From an uncultured Spirochaetales bacterium (GTDB lineage: Bacteria > Spirochaetota > Spirochaetia > Sphaerochaetales > Sphaerochaetaceae): 64,000 nt of DNA. Position 1 is the stretch's first letter; each line of letters starts with the position of its first letter. A model generated the notes under the pieces. The model was given only the letters and a program-made list of their open reading frames with translations. It searched no databases and was not told the origin of the DNA. A program made the translations under genes and the position numbers. Location: assembly GCA_944388965.1 (NCBI GenBank), contig CALXKL010000003.1:62001-126000 (forward strand), given 5' to 3'. Positions 24,495 through 33,116 of the stretch are shown here, piece by piece.

Positions 24495-25514
24495 TCAGAT
24501 CTGGACATCGGCCCAGTCTGCCAGGACTCCGGCGCTTGCCTCGAACGAGGCGAGGGCCTCGTCGACCTTGGCCCTGATCTCATCTGTCACAAGAGATGAG
24601 AGAGCCGGGTTGTAGTCGAATACGAATCCACCGTTGTTGAAGTTCATCGGGATGCAGACGCCGCCCTTGACTCCTTCGTCAAGGCTCTCGATCAGACCGA
24701 CGACAACGGCCGTGTAGTTGTAGCTGGATGCCGCGACGCACTTGGCCTGGCCCTCAGGGGTGTCGAGCTGTGCAAGGTCCTGTCCAAGCCAGAGGACGTC
24801 ATCGTATTCGGCACAGGCCCTGAGTGCTCCGATGGCCTGCTGGGAGGATCCTGTGAGCACGTCCGCCCCTGCATTGATCTGCGTCGTCGCAAGCTCAGCG
24901 GACTTCACGTAGTCGGAGAAGCTTCCGGTGTAGGCGACATTGACGACGGCATCGGGGTTGACAGCCTCGACTCCCATGACGAAGCCTCTGTTGTAGCGTG
25001 CCGCGTCACCACTGTCTACAGGACCAACCAGTCCGATGTTGTTCTTCTTCGTGAGCATGCCTGCGATGATTCCGGACAGGTAACCCGTCTCCTCGGACTC
25101 GGGCATGTAGGTGAACACGTTGTCTCCTACGATGTCGCTGGAAGTGCCGAACGCGAAGGACACGTCAGGGAACTCGGCAGCAAGGTCGGTGACCATGTTC
25201 TTGTACTGGGCGCCGTGGGCTATGATCAGGTCGAAGCCGTCGGCGATGTACTGGCGTGCGATCGACTCGGAGTCTACAGTTGTCATTTTCTCCGAATACT
25301 CGAACGTGAATGCTCCGGGAAGCTGCTCCTGAGCACCGACGAGTCCTTCGTACATCGACTGGCACCAGCCCTTGTCGTCGATCGTGTTCTCGATGATCAG
25401 TGCGACCTTGTAGCCGCCATCTCCCCCTGCACTCTCTTCGGACGCGCCACCGGCGAAGATCGTGAACGGAGCAAGTGCGAGCAGCACCATGAGTGTGATG
25501 ATGAGTCTCTTCAT
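24495..25514 (-). CDS. BMP-family ABC substrate-binding protein
   Basis: A 339-residue periplasmic protein of the basic membrane protein/Med family, starting at ATG 25514. A signal peptide ends 'FTIFA-GGASEES'; no lipobox Cys is seen. Family marks are 'IIENTIDDKGWCQSMYEGL', 'DLIIAHGAQYKNMVTDLAAEFPDVSF', 'ETGYLSGIIAGMLTKKNNIGLVG' and 'NRGFVMGVEAVNP'. BMP proteins such as PnrA of Treponema pallidum bind purine nucleosides, so a nucleoside or related riboside is the best guess for the ligand. It is the first gene of the operon that ends with two dehydrogenases. Confidence 0.93.
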   Translation of the reverse strand: MKRLIITLMVLLALAPFTIFAGGASEESAGGDGGYKVALIIENTIDDKGWCQSMYEGLVGAQEQLPGAFTFEYSEKMTTVDSESIARQYIADGFDLIIAHGAQYKNMVTDLAAEFPDVSFAFGTSSDIVGDNVFTYMPESEETGYLSGIIAGMLTKKNNIGLVGPVDSGDAARYNRGFVMGVEAVNPDAVVNVAYTGSFSDYVKSAELATTQINAGADVLTGSSQQAIGALRACAEYDDVLWLGQDLAQLDTPEGQAKCVAASSYNYTAVVVGLIESLDEGVKGGVCIPMNFNNGGFVFDYNPALSSLVTDEIRAKVDEALASFEASAGVLADWADVQI

Positions 25515-25598
25515 AGACGTCGCGCAGGAACTTTTCCTTCCTGCCTCCTCCTTTTCCTTGGTATGGATGATGCCCGACGGGCATTTCCTATATGTCAC

Positions 25599-25628
25599 AT
25601 TATGCGGGCATGAATGCAATCATGTCAA
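25599..25628 (-). promoter_or_regulatory. Promoter of the BMP transporter operon
   Basis: On the minus strand TTGACA (25628-25623) and CATAAT (25604-25599) are separated by 18 nt, leaving a leader of ~80 nt before the BMP start. Confidence 0.6.
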
Positions 25629-25678
25629 AGCGATTCTTTCCATTTTCTGCATTTTCATACCCCACGATTTTGATGATA

Positions 25679-25708
25679 TGCTCAAAACATACCATGCCGT
25701 TTTGAGCA
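25679..25708 (-). promoter_or_regulatory. 30-bp palindrome upstream of the BMP operon, candidate operator
   Basis: TGCTCAAAAC at 25679-25688 and GTTTTGAGCA at 25699-25708 are perfect 10-bp inverted repeats around a 10-bp spacer. The centre is about 100 bp upstream of the predicted transcription start. No T-run follows on either strand, so regulator binding is more likely than termination. Confidence 0.45.
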
Positions 25709-25793
25709 ATCTGCACAAATCGACCTGTTTTTCTCCTCACATCATAGGCACCGTGTAATCCAACGTTTTTTTCACATGCTCTTCACCCAGCCA

Positions 25794-27320
25794 TCAGTAC
25801 GAGGCACCAAGCGCATCGATGCAGGCGATGCCATCAAGTGCCGCCGACACGATGCCGCCGGCATGTCCTGCACCCTCTCCACAAGGATAGAACCCCCTGA
25901 TCTGGCAAAAGTCAGGACCCCTTTCCATTCTCACGGGCGAGCTTGTGCGCGTCTCGGGTGCAATCAGGAGTGCTTCCTCACAGAGGAATAGACCATGCGA
26001 CTTCCTGACGAAGTCGCCGAGCCCACGCCGCAGGCTACCTGCAATGAGATCAGGAAGGACATCATCCATCCGCCTCGACACCAGACCGGGAACGTATGAA
26101 GAGCGCGGAAGACTTGTGGACAGCCTGTCCTCCAGGAAATCCGTCATCCGCTGGGCCGGTGCCTTGAATCCCTCGATGAAGCAGCGCCTCTCTATCGATG
26201 ATATGTATTCCAGCATCGACAGCTCATCCGTGTATGGTATGTCGGATACCCTGAGCTGCACCACGATTCCGCTGTCCGCCCATCTGCCTCCGCGGTTGGA
26301 CGGGCTCATTCCATTCACGACCAGGGACCCCTGTTCGCTTGAGGCCGGCACGACGAAACCGCCGGGACACATGCAGAACGAATAGACGCCTCTGCCATCG
26401 ACCTGAGTGACGAAGCTGTAGCTCGCAGGAGGCAGGAAACGTCCCCTGCCCTCCGCGCTGTGGTACTGCATGCGGTCTATGAGGCTCTGCGGATGCTCGA
26501 GCCGCACTCCGACAGCGACATCCTTCGCGCTCATCGCATACCCGTCCCTTTTGAGGAACGCGTACACGTCCCTGGCGCTGTGGCCTGTCGCAAGGACCAC
26601 CGGTCCAAGGAATTCACGACCGTCGGCACACACGACTCCCCTCACCTCGTCGGGCGAGCGGACAAGGCCTGTGACACGGGTTCTGAAGTGTACCTGTCCG
26701 CCATGAGCTAGAATCGTGCCTCGGATATTCTCGATGACCTTCGGAAGGACGTCGCTTCCGATGTGTGGATGGGAGTCGTAGAGGATCTCCTCCTTCGCAC
26801 CATGCTGGACGAAGAGAGAAAGGACCTTCGAAACATCCCCGCGCTTGACCGAACGTGTATACAGCTTCCCGTCAGAGAACGCACCGGCACCGCCCTCGCC
26901 GAACGCGTAGTTCGACTCCTCGTCGAGGACGCCTTCCCTGTTGAGGCGGGCGACATCCTTCCTCCTCTGGTGGACATCGCACCCTCTCTCCAGCACGATC
27001 GGGCACATGCCGATCTCAAGTGCCCTAAGCGCGGCAAACAGTCCCGCGGGCCCCGCACCGACTATGATGACGGGTCTCGACGGGTCGGCATCTCGGAAAC
27101 ACGTCGGCTTCGAAAGAGGCTTGGCAGACTGGCCGACATACACCCTCAGGCGAGCTGCGATTCTCACAGGAGCACGCCTTGAATCGATCGACCTGCGCAG
27201 CCACTGCACCGCCGTGATGTCGCGCAGGTTCACACGCAGTCTCTTCGCGCAAGAAAGCGCCATGAGTCTTTCGTCGGATGCCTCTTCGGGCGTCAATACA
27301 ATGTCGAGATCCCTGACCAT
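25794..27320 (-). CDS. FAD-dependent oxidoreductase, COG2509-like
   Basis: A 508-residue flavoprotein. Residues 1-85 form the short N-terminal domain ('LRVNLRDITAVQWLRRSID') typical of the COG2509 'uncharacterised FAD-dependent dehydrogenase' group. The dinucleotide loop 'PVIIVGAGPAGLFAALRALE' follows, then 'FGEGGAGAFSDGKLYTR', 'VLATGHSARDVYAFL' and a C-terminal 'GFYPCGEGAGHAGGIVSAALDG' FAD-binding motif. The substrate is not known for the family. Start is ATG 27320, with upstream in-frame codons ignored because they run into the divergent promoter. Only 65 bp separate it from the ABC-F gene. Confidence 0.85.
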   Translation of the reverse strand: MVRDLDIVLTPEEASDERLMALSCAKRLRVNLRDITAVQWLRRSIDSRRAPVRIAARLRVYVGQSAKPLSKPTCFRDADPSRPVIIVGAGPAGLFAALRALEIGMCPIVLERGCDVHQRRKDVARLNREGVLDEESNYAFGEGGAGAFSDGKLYTRSVKRGDVSKVLSLFVQHGAKEEILYDSHPHIGSDVLPKVIENIRGTILAHGGQVHFRTRVTGLVRSPDEVRGVVCADGREFLGPVVLATGHSARDVYAFLKRDGYAMSAKDVAVGVRLEHPQSLIDRMQYHSAEGRGRFLPPASYSFVTQVDGRGVYSFCMCPGGFVVPASSEQGSLVVNGMSPSNRGGRWADSGIVVQLRVSDIPYTDELSMLEYISSIERRCFIEGFKAPAQRMTDFLEDRLSTSLPRSSYVPGLVSRRMDDVLPDLIAGSLRRGLGDFVRKSHGLFLCEEALLIAPETRTSSPVRMERGPDFCQIRGFYPCGEGAGHAGGIVSAALDGIACIDALGASY

Positions 27321-27348
27321 GACCAAAAGATACAGGAAAGTCCCATGC

Positions 27349-27378
27349 TTGTTACAGGTACCCCCTTTCCCATAGAAT
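27349..27378 (+). promoter_or_regulatory. Promoter for the ABC-F gene, start point at or next to the ATG
   Basis: TTGTTA at 27349 and TAGAAT at 27373 are 18 nt apart. Only 7 nt separate the -10 from ATG 27386, and there is no Shine-Dalgarno, so a leaderless mRNA is possible. Confidence 0.45.
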
Positions 27379-27385
27379 CCATTCC

Positions 27386-29239
27386 ATGAACGTCCTGTCC
27401 ATCCAGAACATCGCAAAGACCGTCGACGACAGACCCCTTTTCACCGAAGTCACGCTCGGACTCGATGCCGGCGAGAAGGTCGGCATAGTCGGACGCAACG
27501 GTGCCGGCAAGACGACCTTCCTCAAGGTCCTCAGAGGTCTCGTACATCAGGACGAAGGGACGATTGCAATGGCCGGCGGATCCAACATGGTCACACTGGA
27601 GCAGAATGTGACATACAGCCCTTCAGCGACGATAAGGGATTTTCTCTACGAATCGGATCATCCATCGACAAGACTCCTTTGCGAATACCACGAGGCACTC
27701 GAGTCCGGGGACGAGAGGCTTTCTCAGAGACTGCAGGCTGAGATTGACAGTCTGGATCTATGGAATCTCGAAAATGATTTCAAGACATATCTTACCAGAT
27801 TCGGTATGAAATATGATATAAATCATGAAATGAAGACCTTATCCGGTGGTGAGCTGAAGAAAGTGGCCATTGCGCGGATGTTCACTCTCCGCCCCACCAT
27901 AATGCTTCTGGACGAGCCTACGAACCATCTCGACATACGGACCATCGAACTGCTCGAGAAGGACCTGCAGAACTCGTCTGCCGCCGTCATCATCGTCACC
28001 CATGACAGATACATCCTCAACAGCGTATGCACGACCATCTGGGAGCTTGACGGAGGACGCTTCTATAGACACCCGGGCAACTACGAGGCCTACCTCGAGC
28101 GCAGAGCGGAGAGAATCCAGATGCTGCAGAAGGAGCAGGACCGTCTAGCATCCATACTCCGCCGCGAGCTCGTATGGCTGGCCAGGGGGCCACAGGCCAG
28201 GACGGGAAAGGACAAGAACCGCAAGGAACGCATCGAGACGATGCTATCCCAGGTGAGGAACGTGCAGGATGCCAGGCAGACGTCGTTCTCCTCGCTCGAG
28301 CGTAGACTTGGCAAGAAGATTCTGGATCTGAAGCATGTGTCCAGGAGCTTCGACGGACGTACACTGTTCGAAGACTTCAGCTATTCCTTCAAGAAGGGCG
28401 ACAGAATAGGAGTCGTAGCAGACAACGGAATGGGCAAGTCCACACTGCTGGACATCGTCGCGGGTGTCATCGAGCCCGATTCAGGCATGATTGACCGAGG
28501 GGTCAACACCCACATCGCGTATTACGACCAGCTCGGCCGCACTCTGCCAATGGACAAGAGCGCCCTGGACTTCCTCGAGGACATATCCTCCCGCGTCCTC
28601 TTCTGCGGCGGCGAGATAAGCGCCGAGCGTCTTCTCGAGCTCTTCGGCTTCTCCCGAGCAAAGATGCGCACACTCATGTCCGTGTATTCAGGTGGTGAAA
28701 GAAGACGCGTGTATCTAATCTCCAGGCTCATGGAGAACCCCAACTTCCTCATACTGGACGAGCCGACGAACGATCTCGACATCCCAACTATGGAGAATCT
28801 GGAGGAGTATATCGCATCGTTTCCCGGATGCTGCCTGATAGTCTCGCATGACAGGGCATTCCTGAACTGTACCTGCACATCGCTTTTCGTCATCCAGGAC
28901 GGCAAGGTGCTCGACATCCCCACCACCTATGCCCAATGGAAAGAGGGCGCTGATGCTCGTCCCCGTGACCAGGCCACGCCAAAGACGGACACGGCACAGC
29001 GTCCTCGACGGGAGCAGAAGGGGCTCACGTTCAAGGAGCACAGGGAGTTCGAGACGATAGAGGACGAGATCGAGGAGATGGAACAGGAGAAGGTGCGCCT
29101 CGAAGCCGGATTCACGGATATCGGCGAAACGGCGGACGGCACACTTGCACAGCGCACGCGTCGCTACGAGGAGCTTGTGCGCCTGATAGACGAGAAGACG
29201 GAGCGCTACTTCGTCCTTGCAGAGAAGGCGCAGTCATGA
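27386..29239 (+). CDS. ABC-F family ATPase, Uup-like
   Basis: This 617-residue soluble protein has two complete ABC domains and no membrane helices. Domain one: 'GRNGAGKTTFLKVLRG', 'LSGGELKKVAIARMF', 'IMLLDEPTNHLD'. Domain two: 'ADNGMGKSTLLDIVAG', 'YSGGERRRVYLISRLM', '[12 protein letters not shown]'. A charged interdomain linker at ~235-310 and a C-terminal coiled coil (about 545-615) place it in the Uup branch of ABC-F proteins, which act on ribosomes to modulate translation or, for Uup, on branched DNA. Catalytic Glu residues are present in both sites. Confidence 0.93.
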   Translation: MNVLSIQNIAKTVDDRPLFTEVTLGLDAGEKVGIVGRNGAGKTTFLKVLRGLVHQDEGTIAMAGGSNMVTLEQNVTYSPSATIRDFLYESDHPSTRLLCEYHEALESGDERLSQRLQAEIDSLDLWNLENDFKTYLTRFGMKYDINHEMKTLSGGELKKVAIARMFTLRPTIMLLDEPTNHLDIRTIELLEKDLQNSSAAVIIVTHDRYILNSVCTTIWELDGGRFYRHPGNYEAYLERRAERIQMLQKEQDRLASILRRELVWLARGPQARTGKDKNRKERIETMLSQVRNVQDARQTSFSSLERRLGKKILDLKHVSRSFDGRTLFEDFSYSFKKGDRIGVVADNGMGKSTLLDIVAGVIEPDSGMIDRGVNTHIAYYDQLGRTLPMDKSALDFLEDISSRVLFCGGEISAERLLELFGFSRAKMRTLMSVYSGGERRRVYLISRLMENPNFLILDEPTNDLDIPTMENLEEYIASFPGCCLIVSHDRAFLNCTCTSLFVIQDGKVLDIPTTYAQWKEGADARPRDQATPKTDTAQRPRREQKGLTFKEHREFETIEDEIEEMEQEKVRLEAGFTDIGETADGTLAQRTRRYEELVRLIDEKTERYFVLAEKAQS

Positions 29240-29296
29240 AAGAGGACGGGAAGACCATGCCGTCTCCCCATCCGTTCATGCATCGGATCCGAATGC

Positions 29297-31099
29297 TCAT
29301 TCCTTGTATCCGAAGTTAGGGATGCCGCCCCATCTTCTTCTGAAGTAGTGCGCCGCCATCTTCGGCTTCCTGTCCCGTGTGAGAAGCCCCTTGCGGTTGC
29401 CATCCGCCCTGTAGACCCCCTGTATGGTATTGAAATCGGCGAAGTTCCACGGATGCTCGCCCACGACGAAGTCCCTCCTGTCCAGCTCGGCATTGGTCCG
29501 CTCGTAGTACATCACCTGGAACTCCTCGCTGAACATCTCCGGAACCGTCAGATGATGGCCGGGCAGAGTGTCGGCACCGTACTCGGTGACGATCAGCGGC
29601 TTGTCGATGCCCTGCCAGAAGTCGAGCTCGATGTTCCAGGCGTGACAGGCCGCATCCATGTCTCCGCTTAGGTTGTACCAGCCGTAGTAGCGGTTGATGC
29701 ACACCACGTCCATCTCTCTGGTGGCCAGGTCCCTCTCGTAGTTGTTCTGGCAGCAGACGAACGTGACAGGTCTGTCCTGCGGATCCAGCGAATGGGTGTA
29801 TCTGTAGAGGCTGGTCCAATAGTCCCTTGCAGACTCTGGAAAGTGCTCGCTGTCAGGCTCGTTGGCCATCGACCACATCACGACGGACGGGTGGTTCTTG
29901 TCGCGCGCGATGAGGTCGCGGATCACGTCCTCGTGATGGCTTCTGATGTCGAACGTCGCATACGGATCCGTCGACAGGCCGGCTCCTATTCCGACTGCCG
30001 GAGTCTCGTCGATGATCACGACTCCCTGTTCATCCGCAAGGTCGTAGATCTCCTCCGCATACGGATAGTGGCTTGTGCGGAACGAGTTGGCGTTCAGCCA
30101 GCGGATCAGGCTCATGTCCCTCACGTCGTATGCAAGGTCGAAGCCCCTTCCATGTATCGCCGAGTCCTCATGCTTGCCAAAGCCCTTGAAGAAGAAGGGC
30201 TTTCCATTGATCAGAAAGCGGTGGCCGTCGACCTTTACCGTCCTGATGCCGAAGCGCTCGTCATAGCGGTCTTCGGCGAATGTGACGCGTGCCGTGTACA
30301 GATACGGATCGTCGGGATACGGATTCCAGAGCCTGGCATGAGCGATCACGATCCGTCCTGTCCGTCCATCCGCATGTGCCACAACGTCGCCTTCACGCGA
30401 AAGGATGTCGATTGACACGTCCCCATCGCCTACAGTCTCGACACAGTAGTCGACGATGCCGTCCTCGCCGTCGATGGATGGTACCAGGACGATGTCGCGG
30501 ATATGGTCCTTCGGTGTGGAGTACAGCCTCACGCTCCTGTTGATGCCGGCATAGTTGAAGAAGTCGAAGTTGGGAAGATTGCGCTTCGTCCTCCAGACCT
30601 TGGCGGCCTCGACGGAGGGCACTCCGGCGTTGTCCGAGCCGAAGAAGGCGGTGCCCTCCTCGTTGCCGACGGGCAGCGTCGAGTGCGAGACCCTGTTGTC
30701 CACAGCCACCTGCAGAAGGAAGTCGTCCCCCGCCTCCACTATGCCATCGAGCTCGACCTCGAACGGCAGGAAGCCTCCCTTGTGCTCCTTGACGAGCCTC
30801 CCGTCGATGAAGACCCTGGCGAAGTGCGTGACGGCATCGAAGCGCAGAACCAGGCGCTGGCCGACAAGGAAACGGGGAATGGTGAACCGTCTTTCGTAAT
30901 AGGCCCAGCCGCAGTGCTCGCGGTACCTCGGCTCGTCCTTCTGGTCGTTGTAGCTGGCTGGCACGCTGATGATCTCCGCGTTGTGGGCGATGAAATCTTC
31001 ATCTATGTCACCCTGATGCGTTCCATCATCAAGACAGAACCTCCACACGCCATCAAGGCTGATGACGCTGCGCTTGTCGTTCATTCTCGGATACAGCAT
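29297..31099 (-). CDS. uidA: Beta-glucuronidase, GH2
   Basis: A 600-residue GH2 enzyme, closely similar in layout to E. coli GUS. The acid/base Glu is at 'ANEPDS' (E414) and the nucleophile at 'VTEYGADT' (E506). The 'NRK' motif N568/K570 corresponds to the NxK motif that binds the glucuronate carboxylate, which argues for glucuronidase rather than galactosidase. No signal peptide is seen, so glucuronides must be imported or act inside the cell. The region after 'VGIGAGLS' is short compared with the E. coli active-site loop, so it looks like a no-loop or mini-loop enzyme. ATG 31099 has GGGAGG upstream. Confidence 0.94.
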   Translation of the reverse strand: MLYPRMNDKRSVISLDGVWRFCLDDGTHQGDIDEDFIAHNAEIISVPASYNDQKDEPRYREHCGWAYYERRFTIPRFLVGQRLVLRFDAVTHFARVFIDGRLVKEHKGGFLPFEVELDGIVEAGDDFLLQVAVDNRVSHSTLPVGNEEGTAFFGSDNAGVPSVEAAKVWRTKRNLPNFDFFNYAGINRSVRLYSTPKDHIRDIVLVPSIDGEDGIVDYCVETVGDGDVSIDILSREGDVVAHADGRTGRIVIAHARLWNPYPDDPYLYTARVTFAEDRYDERFGIRTVKVDGHRFLINGKPFFFKGFGKHEDSAIHGRGFDLAYDVRDMSLIRWLNANSFRTSHYPYAEEIYDLADEQGVVIIDETPAVGIGAGLSTDPYATFDIRSHHEDVIRDLIARDKNHPSVVMWSMANEPDSEHFPESARDYWTSLYRYTHSLDPQDRPVTFVCCQNNYERDLATREMDVVCINRYYGWYNLSGDMDAACHAWNIELDFWQGIDKPLIVTEYGADTLPGHHLTVPEMFSEEFQVMYYERTNAELDRRDFVVGEHPWNFADFNTIQGVYRADGNRKGLLTRDRKPKMAAHYFRRRWGGIPNFGYKE

Positions 31100-31150
31100 G
31101 AAATTTCCTCCCGATCCTGGGTGTCGTGGATATGGTAGGCCATCCGGCCC

Positions 31151-31192
31151 ATGAAATGAAGAGGAGACGGCAGGTCGTCCCGTCGTCTCCTC
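31151..31192 (-). terminator. Terminator after the desulfoferrodoxin gene
   Basis: GAGGAGACG at 31161-31169 pairs with CGTCTCCTC at 31184-31192; on the minus strand it is followed by TTCATTTC. It lies between the desulfoferrodoxin stop and the beta-glucuronidase start. Confidence 0.55.
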
Positions 31193-31214
31193 ATCAGATG
31201 CAAGTACCGGTCTG

Positions 31215-31589
31215 TCAGACCTCGGCCTTCCACAGTCCGTGGAGATTGCAGTAGGCGTATGCGGCCTTCACGCGGTCGCCCGGCGTGATTGCGAATGTGA
31301 GCTCAGGCTTGTCGCCGGCCTTGAGGTTCTTCCTCTGGCCGCCCTCCTCGGTCTCGAGGTACACCCACTGGATGAGATGCTCCTCGGTCATCGGATGGAG
31401 CGTGGAGCCGATCGTTACGGTGACACTCGTGCCATCAACCTTGATCACGGGCACATGCTTCTCGGTGGCGGCGTCCGTCGTGTTGGGCACCAGCTCGGCC
31501 ATCTTCTCGCCGCAGCATACCACGGGTACGCCGGAATCATGGATCTTGCCGATGATGTTCTTGCAGTGATTACAGATGTAGAACTTCAT
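31215..31589 (-). CDS. dfx: Desulfoferrodoxin (superoxide reductase, 2Fe type)
   Basis: This 124-residue protein has both iron centres. The N-terminal rubredoxin-like site uses C6, C9, C25 and C26. The catalytic site ligands are H45 in 'EKHVPV', H65, H71 in 'HPMTEEH', and C114/H117 in 'YCNLHG', with K44 in the usual place next to the open iron site. It reduces superoxide to peroxide without making oxygen and points to an anaerobic life. ATG 31589 has AAGGAGAGG upstream. Confidence 0.96.
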   Translation of the reverse strand: MKFYICNHCKNIIGKIHDSGVPVVCCGEKMAELVPNTTDAATEKHVPVIKVDGTSVTVTIGSTLHPMTEEHLIQWVYLETEEGGQRKNLKAGDKPELTFAITPGDRVKAAYAYCNLHGLWKAEV

Positions 31590-31627
31590 TTTATCCTCTC
31601 CTTGTTTTAATATTCGGACGATACGTC

Positions 31628-32098
31628 CTATTTCGTGGATTCATCCTCGATCTCGCCGATGACCTGTGCATCGGTGCGGGTCGGGATCATCTTGCGTATG
31701 AATGCCTGGACTCCGACATAGGTCTTCTCGAACTCGGCCTCGCTCTCTTTGAGAGCGGCCTGCCATGCAGCGCCGAAACCGGGGCTGTTGAGTATAAGCC
31801 GGTCGACCGCGGTCTGGTAGACCGTCAGGCGCTGAAGCTCCTTCCTTCCGGGCTTCTGCGCATAGGTCTGGATGCTTATGCGAAGGTTCTCGTTGGCCTT
31901 CTTCAGCTCCTCGTTCTCCTTCTTGAGCTTGCCCAGCCCTTCGCTCTCCAGCTCCATGCGGTCGGTGAGCATCTGCTTCAGTCTTGCACTCTCCTTGTCG
32001 CATGAGGCCTTGAGGGCACGCATCCTGATGGACATCACGATGAATATGACGACGGCAACGACAAGGCCGCCGCAAAGGCCGTAAAGAACATTCTCCAT
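31628..32098 (-). CDS. Membrane-anchored coiled-coil protein
   Basis: A 156-residue protein with an N-terminal transmembrane helix (residues 5-27), then a Lys/Glu-rich coiled coil (about 30-85) and a C-terminal ~70-residue region ('NSPGFGAAWQAALKESE'). It resembles the general plan of small RmuC- or YtxH-type anchored proteins, but I do not recognise a family. Most of it should be cytoplasmic. Start ATG 32098 has a weak GGAG. It lies 38 nt upstream of the desulfoferrodoxin gene and in the same direction, so co-transcription is possible. Confidence 0.65.
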   Translation of the reverse strand: MENVLYGLCGGLVVAVVIFIVMSIRMRALKASCDKESARLKQMLTDRMELESEGLGKLKKENEELKKANENLRISIQTYAQKPGRKELQRLTVYQTAVDRLILNSPGFGAAWQAALKESEAEFEKTYVGVQAFIRKMIPTRTDAQVIGEIEDESTK

Positions 32099-32256
32099 AC
32101 AAGAGACTCCAGGTCGTCAGTTTACGATGGAAGCTCCATCGCATAGGAAATATAGCACATCAGACGGCATATGACCAACTCGTCCATGTCAGGAATGCCA
32201 TGAAACGTCAATATGCCTGGTACCCCGCATACCTGGCAGGCGTCGACTGCTCCTGA

Positions 32257-32286
32257 TTGACCCACATGTCGCATGGAAAGTATCAT
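32257..32286 (+). promoter_or_regulatory. Promoter of tRNA-Leu
   Basis: TTGACC at 32257 and TATCAT at 32281 are 18 nt apart; the tRNA starts at 32302. Confidence 0.55.
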
Positions 32287-32301
32287 TCTTGAAAAATCAA
32301 G

Positions 32302-32383
32302 GCCCGGATGGCGGAACTGGTAGACGCAAGAGACTTAAAATCTCTCGACTTCGGTCGTACGAGTTCGATCCTCGTTCCGGGCA
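32302..32383 (+). tRNA. tRNA-Leu (anticodon TAA)
   Basis: The acceptor stem GCCCGGA pairs with TCCGGGC at 32376-32382, with A as discriminator. The anticodon stem AGAGA/TCTCT encloses the loop CTTAAAA, giving anticodon TAA. A long variable arm (CGAC-TTC-GGTCG) and a normal T-arm with TTCGATC mark it as a class II leucine tRNA. The 3' CCA is not encoded (ATCA follows) and must be added by the CCA enzyme. Confidence 0.95.
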
Positions 32384-32403
32384 TCATCCAATTCGGAATG
32401 TCA

Positions 32404-32919
32404 TCATGCCTCGACGTTGTGCAGCGACGTGTAGACCATTCCATTGTCCGTGCGCTCGCTGAGCATCAGATCGATCGAGTCCACATGGACGTGTATGGGA
32501 TCGATTCTTCCGACATCCGATGTGGTTACCACCCTGCGGCCAAGCGTGATATGCGGTCTGTAAGGCCGTCCCTGAAGACTCAGTCCTCTTGCAGCCAGTT
32601 CTCCGTGAAGCTCCTTCTGGAGACAGGCAAGCGGCCTGGAATGCTCAAGTCCAGCCCACCATGTGTCCCCTTCCTGCCGGCTGAAGAACCCGATGGAATC
32701 GATTGTCAGGCTGAACGGCTCGAAATGCACAGCCTCCATGGCCTCGATGGCAAGACGCTTCTCCCTATCGTCGCATTCGCCAAGAAACTCCAGTGTCAGA
32801 TGGATGTTGCCGCGTGAAACGAACGAGCCGCGGAGTGCCCTGTCATGAAGACTGTCACGGACGCCCGCCAGCCGGTCGACGGTTCCTTCATCGAAGAGTA
32901 TTGCAATGAAAAGACGCAT
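32404..32919 (-). CDS. thpR: RNA 2',3'-cyclic phosphodiesterase
   Basis: A 171-residue 2H phosphoesterase with both catalytic HxTx motifs, 'HLTLEFLG' near residue 40 and 'HITLGR' near 123. Family members hydrolyse 2',3'-cyclic phosphates and were first described as RNA ligase LigT. It begins 'MRLFIAILFDE', as in ThpR. The start codon is 6 nt downstream of an extended -10 box with no Shine-Dalgarno. It converges on the tRNA-Leu gene. Confidence 0.93.
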   Translation of the reverse strand: MRLFIAILFDEGTVDRLAGVRDSLHDRALRGSFVSRGNIHLTLEFLGECDDREKRLAIEAMEAVHFEPFSLTIDSIGFFSRQEGDTWWAGLEHSRPLACLQKELHGELAARGLSLQGRPYRPHITLGRRVVTTSDVGRIDPIHVHVDSIDLMLSERTDNGMVYTSLHNVEA

Positions 32920-32925
32920 GTGGAG

Positions 32926-32934
32926 ATGATAGCA
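32926..32934 (-). promoter_or_regulatory. Extended -10 box for thpR
   Basis: The minus strand reads TGC-TATCAT, an extended -10. Six nucleotides separate it from ATG 32919, so the transcript would begin at the start codon. Confidence 0.4.
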
Positions 32935-33116
32935 CGTCTCTTCATCCAGTGCACTTCTCAGCTACATGCAGAGGCTTCAGGCACATGGATTCCACACACG
33001 CCCACACACTAGTGCGTTTTCAAGCCGTACTCTTCATGTACTTTTCCACATCCTCGCCATACGGGCTCCATTCTCAATATCTACATTCAGCTCATATTCC
33101 AGATACAGGAGGAACA

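Noticed and set aside
25679-25708. Palindrome considered as terminator of the oxidoreductase gene
   Set aside because: No T-run follows on the minus strand and it lies 86 nt beyond the stop; an operator is more likely, though not proven.
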